From the NCBI GenBank assembly GCA_937950315.1, contig CALFDU010000057.1, positions 1-34,614 on the forward strand: a DNA stretch of 34,614 nucleotides, written 5' to 3'. The stretch is from an uncultured Saprospiraceae bacterium (GTDB taxonomy: Bacteria > Bacteroidota > Bacteroidia > Chitinophagales > Saprospiraceae). The notes under the pieces were generated by a model. That model was given only the letters and a program-made list of their open reading frames with translations, ran no database searches and had not been told where the DNA came from. Every line of letters starts with the position of its first letter. Position 1 is the first letter of the stretch. Positions 7,023-16,719 of this stretch are shown here, piece after piece. The translations under genes were made by a program, and so were the position numbers.

Positions 7023-8015
7023 ATGAACAGAATTATACCTGTACTATTATTTATTCTTAGTGCGTCCTTTGTCAAGGGCCAAGATTTGCACTATTCGATG
7101 TTTTTTAACTCCCCATTGAACCTAAACCCAGGTTTGACGGGCGTTTTTAGCGGTGATCAACGATATCACGCCAATTATCGCCAGCAATGGTACAATTGGC
7201 CAGTTGGATACCAATCCTTTGATATTGGGGGTGATATAAAGTTCCAATCAGACGATAACGACAATTTTTTCAGTCTTGGAGCGCTATTTAACTACGATAT
7301 AGCTGGAGATTTAGACGTAAAATACAATGGTTTTGACCTTTTTGGATCGTATTCAATCAAGGCTGGCTCGGGATATTTGACTCCTGGAATTGGTATTGGT
7401 GTAGGATTTAGGAGTTATGATTCAGGAAATGCAACGCTTGGAGAATTCTGGAATGGAACAGAATTAATTCCCGGTTCGGCCAATGATCCCTTATATCTCG
7501 GAAACAACCAAGCCAATCTCACTTTTGTAGACATAAATGCTGGGCTTAATTACCGCTTCCAAAAATCATTCAGAAAACACCTAGATCTAGGATTTAGTCT
7601 TAATAATTTGCTTGGAGCTAGCCAAGTTTTCAACAGCGCAGCTGATTATGAATCAGATCAATTGACAAAGTTGAATATATATGGACTCTTTAATTGGAAA
7701 GTCGGTTCCAAATTCGACATTCTGGCAAATGCACTTTACTCTGATCAAGGACCATACAACGAGATTGTCGGAAATATTCAAGGCAAGATTTATTTGACCA
7801 ATGAATTGACAACTGCATTGTTTCTAGGTGCAGGCATCAGACTTGATGACGCATGGTATCCTATGATTGCCATTCAATACAATAAACTATATGCAGCATT
7901 TTCCTACGATATAGATATTAAAGAAGTTCAGAAAGGTGGCGGACCTGAATTTGCAGTACGCTACATTATTTCTTCACCTCCTTACGCTGGCAAGAAGCCG
8001 TGTCCAATTTATTAA
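7023..8015 (+). CDS. PorP/SprF family type IX secretion outer-membrane protein
   Basis: This 330-residue protein has a signal peptide at 1-19 (ending VKG|QD) and then the family opening HYSMFFNSPLNLNPGLTG, followed by repeated amphipathic strands of an outer-membrane barrel ending in an aromatic-rich C-terminus. In PorP/SprF family members the N-terminal FxxNPLxLNPAxTG motif is typical, and length is near 300-350. SprF of Flavobacterium is needed to export the partner adhesin SprB, which carries a type B sorting domain. Here the same strand holds a PorE-like gene and a cargo with that kind of domain. The dedicated-partner role is therefore well supported by context. Its end is 25 nt before the start of the next gene. 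Confidence 0.93.
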   Translation: MNRIIPVLLFILSASFVKGQDLHYSMFFNSPLNLNPGLTGVFSGDQRYHANYRQQWYNWPVGYQSFDIGGDIKFQSDDNDNFFSLGALFNYDIAGDLDVKYNGFDLFGSYSIKAGSGYLTPGIGIGVGFRSYDSGNATLGEFWNGTELIPGSANDPLYLGNNQANLTFVDINAGLNYRFQKSFRKHLDLGFSLNNLLGASQVFNSAADYESDQLTKLNIYGLFNWKVGSKFDILANALYSDQGPYNEIVGNIQGKIYLTNELTTALFLGAGIRLDDAWYPMIAIQYNKLYAAFSYDIDIKEVQKGGGPEFAVRYIISSPPYAGKKPCPIY

Positions 8016-8040
8016 TAGGGATTATAATAAAGTGAAAAAA

Positions 8041-10443
8041 ATGATAAACAAGATTATATCGCTTTTCATCTTTTTGATGCTTAGCGCAAATATAGTAAGT
8101 GCACAATACTCTTTTAAGGAGTACGTAGAAGCAGGAGATCTCGCGATGATGGACTCAAACTTTTTTGCAGCACTTAAACATTATTCTAAAGCCATTGAAT
8201 TGAAGGATTCTGATCCTGCTCTTTGGTATAAATACGGAAAGGCTGCATTCAATCAGAATGCGTACAACAGAGCAGAAGAAGCCTTCACCCACTATCTGGC
8301 AAACTTTTCTGAAGATAACCAGGATAGCGCTTTGTATTACCTAGCAAGCACCCAACATTTGAAAGGGAAGTACGATGATGCTATTACCAACTACAATTTA
8401 TTCATGACTGAGTATGGCGATAGTGTAGAAGACAAGTCATTATTACAAAATGTAAAGAATGGATTGTCGGCAGCGGAATGGGCTAAAGTCCAACCAACAA
8501 GTACCGAAGGTGTTTCTGTGATCAGGATGGGAGATGATGTAAATTCTCCTTACTCAGAACAAGGGGCATATCTACTAGATGATAAATTGTACTTTGCTTC
8601 ATTGCGATATCCTTATGGCGCTAATAGAAACAAAACATTGGTTTCAAAAATACTTGTGAATGAAGATGGCACAAGTATGCCGATCACCGATTTGGTGCAA
8701 GAAATGGAAGACGGAAGTATGAATTCCAATCCTAGCTTCAGCCCAGATGGCCAAATCATGTTTTATACAGTTTGTAATTACAATGTACAATCCGAATTGA
8801 TTTGTAACATTCATTACGCAATTAAATCAGCAGATGGAAGCTATGGGAATTCACAAGCAATTTCTTCAAATGTAAATTCAACAGGCTACACCACAACACA
8901 ACCAAGTGTGAGAATGGATGGCGAACTGATGTTTTTATACTTTGTCTCAGATAGAGCAGGAGGTGAAGGAGGTCTTGACATTTGGATGTCCAACTTTAAT
9001 AAAAATATGGTGTTTTCTACTCCAGTGAATGTAGGAATCAATACGCCATCGGATGATATCACTCCATACTATCACCACAACTCAAATACCTTGTACTTTA
9101 GTTCGAACGGAAGAGATGGTTTTGGTGGATTTGATTTATACAAGAATGTTGGAGAAACTGTTGCAAATTTAGGAGCGACTTACAACACATCCTACAATGA
9201 TATTTATTTCTTTTTGAATGAGCAAGGAGATAAAGGCTACCTATCATCCAATCGATTGGGGGCCAATTTTACTGATGAGACATACGAAACCTGTTGTTAT
9301 GATATTTACGAGGTAGACATCATGAAACAGACCATCGACTTGATGGCTTTGACATATGATGGAACGACAGGCGAGCCTTTGGATAATTCGAGAGTAATTT
9401 TGAAAAACTTGTTGACAGGTGCTGTGATTTACGACTCTGCAAATCCAGATGGCAATGATCATACGATCAGTGTCGATTGCAACGCTAGATATGAATTGAC
9501 GGTAGAGCGAGAAGGTTACCAAACCATAATTAGGAACATAGGAGACTACATGGCTGAATGTGGTGATGGAGAAGTTGAGGAAAAAGTAAACATGTACAGA
9601 GAGTCAATCAATTTGACCGTGAATACATTTGACAAAACAACCAATCAGCCATTGGACTTTACATCCGTAAGATTGATTTGTGTTGAAACCGGTCAAGAAG
9701 CAGAAAGACAGACGGGTAGTAGTTATACTGTTAACTTTAATTTGAGTCCAGATTGTACTCAATATAAATTGGTAGGTTCTAAGCTTGGTTTTGAGTCAGG
9801 AATCGATGAGTTTTCGACAACAGGTATGTCAGGTTCGGTTACCAAAGACTTATATCTAACAGAGCAAAAAATTGCCACCTTAGAAGGAATGATTCCAATG
9901 CGTCTTTACTTCGATAATGATCACCCAAATCCTAGTTCTACTTCCAAAACAACCAATCTTTGGTATTCAGAAACCTACGAGAAATACTATCCTAGAAAGC
10001 AACAATTCATGGACAAGTATGCGGCCATAAAAGGAGAAGCAGGAAGATCGGAAGTAGAAGGATTCTTTGAAGGAGAAGTGAAACGAGGAAACGATCACCT
10101 AGAGTTGATGTTATCAACCTTACTTGAAGTAATGAGATCAGGACAAACAGTTAATCTTTATTTAAGAGGTTTTGCCAGTCCATTGGCAGCATCTGATTAT
10201 AACCTTGCTTTGGGTCAAAGAAGAGTGCAGTCGGTTCAGAATGCTATCCGAAAATGGGATGGTGGTGCATTGATGAAATACATCAATTCAGGTCAATTAA
10301 TTATCACTGAAAGATCATTTGGTGAGACCTCAGCTCCGACTGGTATTTCTGATGCACAGAGTGATGCACTTAATTCAATTTACAGTCCACAAGCTTCTCG
10401 TGAAAGAAGGGTGGAAATTGATGAAATCAAATTCAATAATTAA
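8041..10443 (+). CDS. PorE-like protein: TPR, beta-propeller, regulatory-like domain and OmpA C-terminal domain
   Basis: This 800-residue protein is called from ATG 8041, which gives a clean signal peptide (ends VSAQ|YS, about residue 22); the longer frame from 7936 overlaps the preceding gene. TPR-like helices span about 25-160 (ALKHYSKAIELKDSDPALW). WD40/PD40 propeller blades span about 170-420 (NPSFSPDGQIMFY, QPSVRMDGELMFLYFVSDR, LYFSSNGRDGFGGFDLY). Two carboxypeptidase-regulatory-like beta domains span about 420-610. The OmpA C-terminal domain covers about 615-800 (LYFDNDHPNP, LRGFASPLAASDYNLALGQR), expected to bind peptidoglycan. This domain order is that of PorE of the Porphyromonas T9SS. 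It would anchor the PorP-like protein and cargo export complex to the cell wall. Confidence 0.92.
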   Translation: MINKIISLFIFLMLSANIVSAQYSFKEYVEAGDLAMMDSNFFAALKHYSKAIELKDSDPALWYKYGKAAFNQNAYNRAEEAFTHYLANFSEDNQDSALYYLASTQHLKGKYDDAITNYNLFMTEYGDSVEDKSLLQNVKNGLSAAEWAKVQPTSTEGVSVIRMGDDVNSPYSEQGAYLLDDKLYFASLRYPYGANRNKTLVSKILVNEDGTSMPITDLVQEMEDGSMNSNPSFSPDGQIMFYTVCNYNVQSELICNIHYAIKSADGSYGNSQAISSNVNSTGYTTTQPSVRMDGELMFLYFVSDRAGGEGGLDIWMSNFNKNMVFSTPVNVGINTPSDDITPYYHHNSNTLYFSSNGRDGFGGFDLYKNVGETVANLGATYNTSYNDIYFFLNEQGDKGYLSSNRLGANFTDETYETCCYDIYEVDIMKQTIDLMALTYDGTTGEPLDNSRVILKNLLTGAVIYDSANPDGNDHTISVDCNARYELTVEREGYQTIIRNIGDYMAECGDGEVEEKVNMYRESINLTVNTFDKTTNQPLDFTSVRLICVETGQEAERQTGSSYTVNFNLSPDCTQYKLVGSKLGFESGIDEFSTTGMSGSVTKDLYLTEQKIATLEGMIPMRLYFDNDHPNPSSTSKTTNLWYSETYEKYYPRKQQFMDKYAAIKGEAGRSEVEGFFEGEVKRGNDHLELMLSTLLEVMRSGQTVNLYLRGFASPLAASDYNLALGQRRVQSVQNAIRKWDGGALMKYINSGQLIITERSFGETSAPTGISDAQSDALNSIYSPQASRERRVEIDEIKFNN

Positions 10444-10454
10444 TTGAAAGAAAA

Positions 10455-13400
10455 ATGATGAAGATGAATTTTATAAATTATAAATATTTAGGAAGCTTAT
10501 TATTCTTGTTGTTCTTTTCAGCAAATGTAAGTGCGACCCACGTAATTGGGGGTAATGTATTATACAGGTGCCTCGGTAACGATCAATATGAAATCACAGT
10601 AGAGTTTGCAGTTGATTGTGCTCTAGGTGATGGTGCAGCTTTGGCATTGGATAGCTTTGCTACGGTAAAAGTTTTTGATACCAATAATAACTGGTTAACA
10701 GACTTAGGAGATGGGGGAGAATGGGTCGTGGAAGTACAAGATGTGATTCGTTTGGGAGATCCAAATGTGGCATGTAGAGTGCTGAACAATCCTGTTTGTG
10801 TTCAACGACAACGATATGTTCAAGTAGTAACTTTACCATTCAATCCTGATGGATACATAATCTCTTTCAGGAGATGTTGTCGAAATATTACACTTTTAAA
10901 TGTTACTGAACCACTAGATACTGGAGCAACATATTGGGTAGAGATTACACCCGAAGCACAAATGGAATGCAATACATCTGCCAGATTCAAAAGCTGGCCA
11001 GATGTTTACCTTTGTGCCAATGAAGATCTGGAATTTGATGCTTCAGCCATTGATATTGATGGTGACTCATTGGTCTATAAATTATGTGTTCCTACAGAAG
11101 GAGGGGCAGACTTAAACTCACTCTCAAGTGCAGAATATTTTCCACCCTTTGACGAAGTAACTTTCGAGACAGGATTTGATGTAAATAATTTCTTAGGTGT
11201 TGGTTCACCTTTATCAATAGATCCTAACACTGGATTACTAACAGCCAATGCCCAAATGATAGGGCAGTTTTTGATTGGGATCTGCGTAGAAGAATATAGA
11301 GATGGCGTCAAGATATCTGAAACAAGAAGAGATTTTGAATACAATGTGCGACTGTGTACCGATCCGCCAACCGCAGATTTTTCAGTAGCACCCAATCCCA
11401 ACTGCCAAGGGTTAGAATTGACCTTTGAGAATATGAGTACTTCAACCCAAGGCAATGACTTGAGTTATGAATGGTTTTTTGATTTTACACAAGACAGCAT
11501 TATGTCAACGGATGAAAATCCAACCTTTATGTTTCCAACGGGAGGATCCTATGATGTAGTCCTTGTCACTTTTGATGGGATATGTCAAGATACGGCTTTT
11601 GCTACAGTTGGAGTCGCTGAACCAGGAGACCCTTCACCCAATTTTGATTTAGAAGTTGTCGCTGGTTGTGATGATGGAGAAATAGAATTACAGTTGATCA
11701 ATCAATCGTCTAATACAGTTCCTATTGAAACTTGGAATTGGACCGTGACCTCATCTGAAGGAGTTCAAACTTTTGATGTTCAGAATCCACCTAATTTTAT
11801 TATTGATGGGGCTCAAACAATTACAGTAAATTTAGAAGCCAATTCCATTATTGGTTGTTCGGCTTCTTTCCAAATGGACTTTGATATTATTGGTATTGGA
11901 GGTTTTGTTTTAGATCCTTTCATCGATAACTTCCAAACTACAGCATGTGCTGGCATTACAACAATATTGAACCCCAATGCAGATCCTGCAAATACATATA
12001 CTTGGACTTCATCTGACCCCAATGTAAGTATTAATCCAAATGATCCTAGCCCATCAGTTGTCATCACACAAGTAACCACATTTACAGTGGAGGTACTTGA
12101 TCCAGACGGCTGTTCTGAAACAGGCTCAGTCACAATCAGTCCATTAGCAGGTCCAACCTTGGATCCAATGATTTCTGATTTTCAGGCAATCCAATGTACC
12201 GAAATGGCTGTTCTTTTAAATCCAAATGCCAATCCAGCGTACACCTATAGTTGGGTTGCATCAGACCCAAATGTTGCATTTAATCCTAATGATCCAAGCC
12301 CGAGTGTTTTGGTTACACAGTTAACAACATTTACGGTAACGGTCACAGATATTGATGGTTGTACAGCCATAGGTTCTGTAACAGTAAATCCTGTTTCTGG
12401 TCCTCCTATTAATATCATAAATTCTTTGGTGCAATGTGAAGGTGACTCTGTTTCATTGTATCCAGGTTTTGATCCAAGTTTTGTTTACAATTGGGAAAGT
12501 GAACCACCAGGTGTATTGTCTGATCCCACTGATCCTAATCCGACGGTTTCAGTAGATGTGTTGACCATGTTTAATGTAACAGTTACTGATCCAAACAATC
12601 CGGCATGTACGAGTACTAGTTTTGTGAATGTATTGTTTGCCCCTAATCCGATTTTAGAAGTTGTTCCGGATTCAGTGGTGGTTCTTTGTGAAGGAGAAAC
12701 ACAATTTTATGATGTGACCACCGATGGTAATTCCATAGTTTGGTTAAATGCTGATGGTGATACATTGACGGTAGAAGAAGACTTTGAGATCGCTGCAGAA
12801 GATCCAGGAGATTATACCATCATAGCGAGTACATTATTCGGTTGTACGACGACACAAGTTGTTACCGTTAATCAAGCAATCGTTGAAGATATTATTGTGA
12901 CTTCTAGCACTGGATCAGATTTATTCTGTTCTGGAGATGAAGTGGTTCTTACAGCTTCAACTGAAAATATAAATGTTTCAGATCTTGAGTGGATGGATGC
13001 CAATGGCAATGTCATTGGAACTGGTGAAATGTTAACGGTGTTCCCATCTGATGATACAAGTTATTTTGTGACAGGTGTAACGGATGATGGATGTATTGTC
13101 AATGGAGAATTCGATTTGATACTTAGTGACATCAATGTACAGATTTCTGGTCCAGACATTATTTGCGATAACGAAGAATCGACATTGACAGCAACTGTAA
13201 TAGAAGGTGAAAATGTTACTTTCAATTGGCAGCCCGAAGGTGTCATCATTGGGTCCAATACGGATGCAACCATTACCATCGATCCTTTTGACAACCCAAC
13301 CATTTTCACTTTGACTTCTACAAATGACAATGGATGTGAATCAGTTTCTACCTACGCGGTTTCATTGTTGACGGTTGGAAACATTGAAATAGTAGCTGAT

Positions 13401-13910
13401 CCTCAAGAGTTTTTCTTTGGACAATCCACACAGTTAAGTGTAACGCCTAATTTACCAGGATATATGTACGAATGGAGTCCAAGTGAGGATCTGGATGATC
13501 CTTTCAGTCCTACACCCATTGTTACTCCATCAGAATCAGGAGAATTGACATATACAGTGACGGTAACTTCTCCAGATGGTTGTGTTGATAGTGAATCAAT
13601 TACCTTATCAGTTGGAGATGCAGAATGTGTCATTGAAAACTTCCACGTACCGAACATGTTTACACCAAATGGAGATGGACACAATGATGTCTTTGAAGTA
13701 TTTACCAATGTAGTCGATGATTTCAGACTGACAGTTTTCGATAGGTGGGGTGAAGAAGTATTCGATACAGAAACTTCTGGCCAAAGAACCTGGGATGGGA
13801 CATTCTTAGGCGAAGAACTCACACCTGATGTGTACGGATATTGTGTCCGAGTCAGTTGTAGCGAAGGAGAAGATTTTGTGAAAACAGGAAATGTAACCTT
13901 AGTAAAATAA
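10455..13910 (+). CDS. Large T9SS cargo with PKD/Ig-like domains and type B (gliding motility-associated) C-terminal domain
   Basis: This 1151-residue secreted protein has a signal peptide ending near residue 27 (NVSA|THVIGG). The N-terminal domain opens GGNVLYRCLGNDQYEI, a pattern common in Bacteroidota surface proteins. A PKD domain is at about 300-395. Three tandem 83-residue repeats follow at about 486-735 (SPSVVITQVTTFTVEVLDPDGC), then further Ig-like beta domains. The C-terminus (NMFTPNGDGHNDVF, FDRWGEEVF, WDGTF, DVYGYCVRV) is a textbook type B sorting domain (CHU_C/TIGR04131). Such proteins are exported by T9SS, usually with a PorP/SprF partner, which lies two genes upstream. The likely role is adhesion or surface structure. 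ATG codons at 10455, 10458 and 10464 are all possible starts. Confidence 0.92.
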   Translation: MMKMNFINYKYLGSLLFLLFFSANVSATHVIGGNVLYRCLGNDQYEITVEFAVDCALGDGAALALDSFATVKVFDTNNNWLTDLGDGGEWVVEVQDVIRLGDPNVACRVLNNPVCVQRQRYVQVVTLPFNPDGYIISFRRCCRNITLLNVTEPLDTGATYWVEITPEAQMECNTSARFKSWPDVYLCANEDLEFDASAIDIDGDSLVYKLCVPTEGGADLNSLSSAEYFPPFDEVTFETGFDVNNFLGVGSPLSIDPNTGLLTANAQMIGQFLIGICVEEYRDGVKISETRRDFEYNVRLCTDPPTADFSVAPNPNCQGLELTFENMSTSTQGNDLSYEWFFDFTQDSIMSTDENPTFMFPTGGSYDVVLVTFDGICQDTAFATVGVAEPGDPSPNFDLEVVAGCDDGEIELQLINQSSNTVPIETWNWTVTSSEGVQTFDVQNPPNFIIDGAQTITVNLEANSIIGCSASFQMDFDIIGIGGFVLDPFIDNFQTTACAGITTILNPNADPANTYTWTSSDPNVSINPNDPSPSVVITQVTTFTVEVLDPDGCSETGSVTISPLAGPTLDPMISDFQAIQCTEMAVLLNPNANPAYTYSWVASDPNVAFNPNDPSPSVLVTQLTTFTVTVTDIDGCTAIGSVTVNPVSGPPINIINSLVQCEGDSVSLYPGFDPSFVYNWESEPPGVLSDPTDPNPTVSVDVLTMFNVTVTDPNNPACTSTSFVNVLFAPNPILEVVPDSVVVLCEGETQFYDVTTDGNSIVWLNADGDTLTVEEDFEIAAEDPGDYTIIASTLFGCTTTQVVTVNQAIVEDIIVTSSTGSDLFCSGDEVVLTASTENINVSDLEWMDANGNVIGTGEMLTVFPSDDTSYFVTGVTDDGCIVNGEFDLILSDINVQISGPDIICDNEESTLTATVIEGENVTFNWQPEGVIIGSNTDATITIDPFDNPTIFTLTSTNDNGCESVSTYAVSLLTVGNIEIVADPQEFFFGQSTQLSVTPNLPGYMYEWSPSEDLDDPFSPTPIVTPSESGELTYTVTVTSPDGCVDSESITLSVGDAECVIENFHVPNMFTPNGDGHNDVFEVFTNVVDDFRLTVFDRWGEEVFDTETSGQRTWDGTFLGEELTPDVYGYCVRVSCSEGEDFVKTGNVTLVK
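11910..12640 (+). repeat. Three tandem 249-bp coding repeats in the T9SS cargo gene
   Basis: Units begin near 11910, 12159 and 12408, each 249 bp (83 codons). The first two are close (LNPNADPANTYTWTSSDPNV against LNPNANPAYTYSWVASDPNV); the third is more diverged. Each is one Ig/PKD-like beta domain with a pair of cysteines, so the protein can lengthen or shorten by recombination. Confidence 0.75.
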
Positions 13911-13913
13911 ATC

Positions 13914-13947
13914 AAAAGCCATCAGATGATCTCTGATGGCTTTTTTT
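13914..13947. terminator. Terminator of the T9SS module
   Basis: AAAAGCCATCAGA (13914-13926), loop TGATC, TCTGATGGCTTTT (13932-13944), followed by more T. It is a perfect 13-bp stem placed directly after the cargo stop codon. Confidence 0.92.
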
Positions 13948-14030
13948 AGGCCCTTTTATTGGCAATGGATTAGCTAGAAAGAGCATATTGATGGTTGGTT
14001 GGTTGCTAAGCCAACATAAAACCCAAAAAC

Positions 14031-14063
14031 TTTGACGTTTCATTGAAATAAGTAGGATATTTG
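14031..14063 (+). promoter_or_regulatory. Likely promoter of mnmA
   Basis: TTTG (14031-14034), a 21-nt spacer and GATATTTG (14056-14063, one base off TAnnTTTG) form a Bacteroidota-type promoter 27 nt before the mnmA ATG and downstream of the preceding terminator. Confidence 0.5.
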
Positions 14064-14090
14064 CAGCTCTGAAGCACATAAGCAATTGAA

Positions 14091-15191
14091 ATGAGTAAAA
14101 AAGGAAGGGTATTGGTGGCAATGAGTGGTGGTATAGACAGCACCGTTACGGCCATGATGTTGCACGAACAAGGGTACGAGGTAGTAGGTATTACCATGAA
14201 AACCTGGGATTACGCGAGTTCAGGAAGCTCTGGTAAAGAAACAGGCTGCTGCAGTCTTGATTCCATCAATGATGCCAGACAGATTGCGGTGGACATGGGT
14301 TTCTCTCATTTTATCATCGACATAAGAGACGAATTTGGTGATTATGTCATAGACAACTTCGTTGAAGAATATGTAGCAGGTCGTACGCCTAATCCTTGTA
14401 TCTTATGCAATACCCATATCAAGTGGTCTGCATTATTAAAAAGAGCCGATGCAATGGATTGCGAATTCATAGCCACAGGTCATTATGCCAAAGTAAAAGA
14501 AGAAGGTGGACGTTATTTTGTATCTAAGGGGCTAGATCCGAGGAAAGATCAATCCTATGTTCTTTGGGGATTGTCTCAGGAATGTCTTGCAAGGACCATG
14601 TTTCCTTGTGCTGAGTTCACGAAAGAAGAGATAAGACAAATGGCCGTCGATTATGGCTATGCGCAACTTGCATTAAAGCCAGAAAGTTATGAAATTTGCT
14701 TTGTACCCGACAATGACTACCGTGGTTTCCTAAAACGAAGGTTGCCCGAGCTCGAAGCAAAAGTCAATGGAGGTAATTTTCTCAACACCCAAGGAGAGGT
14801 TATCGGTACGCATATAGGATATCCATTCTTTACCATAGGCCAAAGAAAAGGCCTGGGTCAAGCTTTTGGAAAACCCGTTTATGTTACCCACATAGATCCA
14901 ATCGCAAATACAGTGACGCTTGGTGATGAAAAAGATTTGCTTAGAAATGGTGTCTTAGTAAGTCAGATCAATACCATGAAATACGATTCTGTACCTGATA
15001 GGCAAGAAGTTGTTGCCATGGTTCGTTACAACGATCGTGGAACCATTGGGCAGACTGAATTAAGAGGCGATGATGTGTATGTACATTTTTCTGCCAATGT
15101 CAGAGGAATCGCGCCAGGACAATCGGCTGTATTTTATGAAGGATCAGATGTATTAGGAGGCGGAATAATCTCTCAAGGATACCATAATTAG
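14091..15191 (+). CDS. mnmA: tRNA-specific 2-thiouridylase MnmA
   Basis: This 366-residue cytoplasmic enzyme adenylates and then thiolates U34 of the Lys, Glu and Gln tRNAs. The PP-loop is MSGGIDS (11-17). The catalytic Cys of GRTPNPCILCN is C106, with an additional C103. The second catalytic Cys lies in ESYEICFVPD (C203), after the ATP-binding region. TGHYAKV (129-135) and IGQRKGLGQ are further family motifs. Length matches the family. A consensus promoter is just upstream, and a lipoprotein gene and rimM follow on the same strand, so part of a translation-related cluster may be co-transcribed. Confidence 0.97.
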   Translation: MSKKGRVLVAMSGGIDSTVTAMMLHEQGYEVVGITMKTWDYASSGSSGKETGCCSLDSINDARQIAVDMGFSHFIIDIRDEFGDYVIDNFVEEYVAGRTPNPCILCNTHIKWSALLKRADAMDCEFIATGHYAKVKEEGGRYFVSKGLDPRKDQSYVLWGLSQECLARTMFPCAEFTKEEIRQMAVDYGYAQLALKPESYEICFVPDNDYRGFLKRRLPELEAKVNGGNFLNTQGEVIGTHIGYPFFTIGQRKGLGQAFGKPVYVTHIDPIANTVTLGDEKDLLRNGVLVSQINTMKYDSVPDRQEVVAMVRYNDRGTIGQTELRGDDVYVHFSANVRGIAPGQSAVFYEGSDVLGGGIISQGYHN

Positions 15192-15228
15192 AACTTTTTT
15201 CGTTTAGATTACATTAAAACAAATTATA

Positions 15229-15981
15229 ATGTCTAATAACCTGCTATTCAGCTTATTAATTCTTTTTTCTTTGATTCTATTCACGGCTTGTGAACCTGAC
15301 TTTATCCCAGCTTCTGAAGCGGAAATCGAAATGGATTTTTTTCCGATAGACTCAATCACTACATGGGAATACCGCATGGATTCTGTGATATACGACAATG
15401 AAGGATTGACAGTAGATTCCTTCGTTTCTTACAGAAGAGAACAGGTCTTGGGTAGTTTTATGGATGCCGAAGGGAATATCACTTATCGTTTGGGCATTGC
15501 TAAAAAACAGGAATTGGAAGATATTTATATGGAGACGGATATCTGGACATTCAAATTGAATGAAACAGGATTGCAGCGCACAGAAGAAAACCTAAATTTT
15601 GTAAAGCTATTGTTTCCGATAGTTTTGGGAGATTTTTGGGATGGCAATCAGTTTCCAGAAGATACTGAAGTATTTATTGCTGGAGATGCCGTTGAAGTGT
15701 ACAAGAATTGGGAGTATGAGTATGTAGATAGATTTGATACATTTACACTCGGGGCAAATGTTTATACAGATGTCATTCATGTAAAACAAGCCGATAATTC
15801 AAATGCCATTGAAAGAAGATTTTCTGAGGAGTATTACGCCAAAGGTGTAGGTATGATCTCTCGAAATATGATGATACTAGACGTTCAATGCGGCACCAAT
15901 CCCGATTGCCTTTCCGCTCCATGGGTAGACAAAGCCCACCAAGGATTTATTTTGAATCAAAGACTAATTGATTTCTATTGA
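15229..15981 (+). CDS. Lipoprotein of unknown function
   Basis: This 250-residue protein has a lipoprotein signal peptide (hydrophobic 5-18, lipobox LFTAC, lipidated Cys at about 21). The mature part starts EPDFIPASEAE and has many aromatic, beta-type segments (TWEYRMDSVIY, DIWTFKLNETGLQR, WEYEYVDRFDTFTLG). Two cysteines near the C-terminus (VQCGTNPDCLSAPW) may form a disulphide. I recognise no named family; similar lipoproteins occur in Bacteroidota. Its stop codon overlaps the start of rimM, so the two are translationally coupled. Confidence 0.8.
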   Translation: MSNNLLFSLLILFSLILFTACEPDFIPASEAEIEMDFFPIDSITTWEYRMDSVIYDNEGLTVDSFVSYRREQVLGSFMDAEGNITYRLGIAKKQELEDIYMETDIWTFKLNETGLQRTEENLNFVKLLFPIVLGDFWDGNQFPEDTEVFIAGDAVEVYKNWEYEYVDRFDTFTLGANVYTDVIHVKQADNSNAIERRFSEEYYAKGVGMISRNMMILDVQCGTNPDCLSAPWVDKAHQGFILNQRLIDFY

Positions 15982-16490
15982 TCAATCTGGTAAAAATAGC
16001 CCATATCGGGAGTACACAGGGAAAAGCTGGTGCACTTAAGTTTTATCCTGAAGAACACTTTGAAGAATCACTGCCAAAGCTAGAATTTATCTTCCTGAAA
16101 ATAAACGGAAGTAAGGTCCCATATAAAGTTGGTAAAATCAACCAATCTCATGATCCGTGGTTACTTTATATTGACAATATCAGCGGGCCAGAACAAGCAC
16201 AGCAATTCACAAATTCTGACGTTTTCACAGAAAGCAATCACGTTCCTGAATCTAAGGTCGTTACAGAAGAGTCAATGATAGGATTTTCTATTCTGTCTTC
16301 CGAAGGTGTGAACTTTGGTCATGTCATCGATGTAGAGGAACATCCGCAACAGATACTGCTTCTAGTAAATTGGAATAACAACAATTTTCGAATACCATTG
16401 CATCCAGACATTGTTGATGGCCTAAACAAGCAAGAAAAAACCATTATGTATAGCTACACCAATGAAGATTTAGAAATACTTTTTTCCTAA
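15978..16490 (+). CDS. rimM: RimM-like ribosome maturation factor (divergent)
   Basis: This 170-residue protein has the two-part RimM layout: an N-terminal beta-barrel (KIAHIGSTQGKAGALKFYPE, about 6-25, in place of the usual GKPHGLKGEVKV) and a C-terminal PRC-barrel (about 95-168: SMIGFSILSSEGVNFGHVID, then FRIPLHPDIVDGLN). RimM helps 30S assembly near S19 and 16S helix 33. The start codon is TTG (15978), overlapping the preceding stop codon. The N-terminal signature is degenerate, lacking the usual His-Gly pair, but the overall pattern and length fit. The gene is apart from rpsP; trmD is about 12 kb away. Confidence 0.8.
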   Translation: MINLVKIAHIGSTQGKAGALKFYPEEHFEESLPKLEFIFLKINGSKVPYKVGKINQSHDPWLLYIDNISGPEQAQQFTNSDVFTESNHVPESKVVTEESMIGFSILSSEGVNFGHVIDVEEHPQQILLLVNWNNNNFRIPLHPDIVDGLNKQEKTIMYSYTNEDLEILFS

Positions 16491-16719
16491 GATAAGTATG
16501 CGTGTTTTGTGTTTTTGAATTCAAACAAGCAGTAATTGTTTAAATTACACTAAGTCTGATAACCATAGTTTTAGAGATATAGGTAACTTATAATTACTCA
16601 ATTTTTAACAATCTTCTGTTTCTTTTGACCCTAATAATATACTGCAAGTAAAATTTCACCAATCAATTTCCTTAAACTTATTTGATTTCTAGTATATTAC
16701 CCTTGAACTAGGTACAACT

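Noticed and set aside
7936-8040. Longer start for the PorE-like protein
   Set aside because: It overlaps the PorP-like gene and puts non-signal sequence before a clean signal peptide that begins at the ATG at 8041.
13403-13915. 170-residue minus-strand ORF
   Set aside because: It is antisense to the C-terminal domain of the T9SS cargo, whose family motifs are clear on the + strand, and it starts inside the terminator region.
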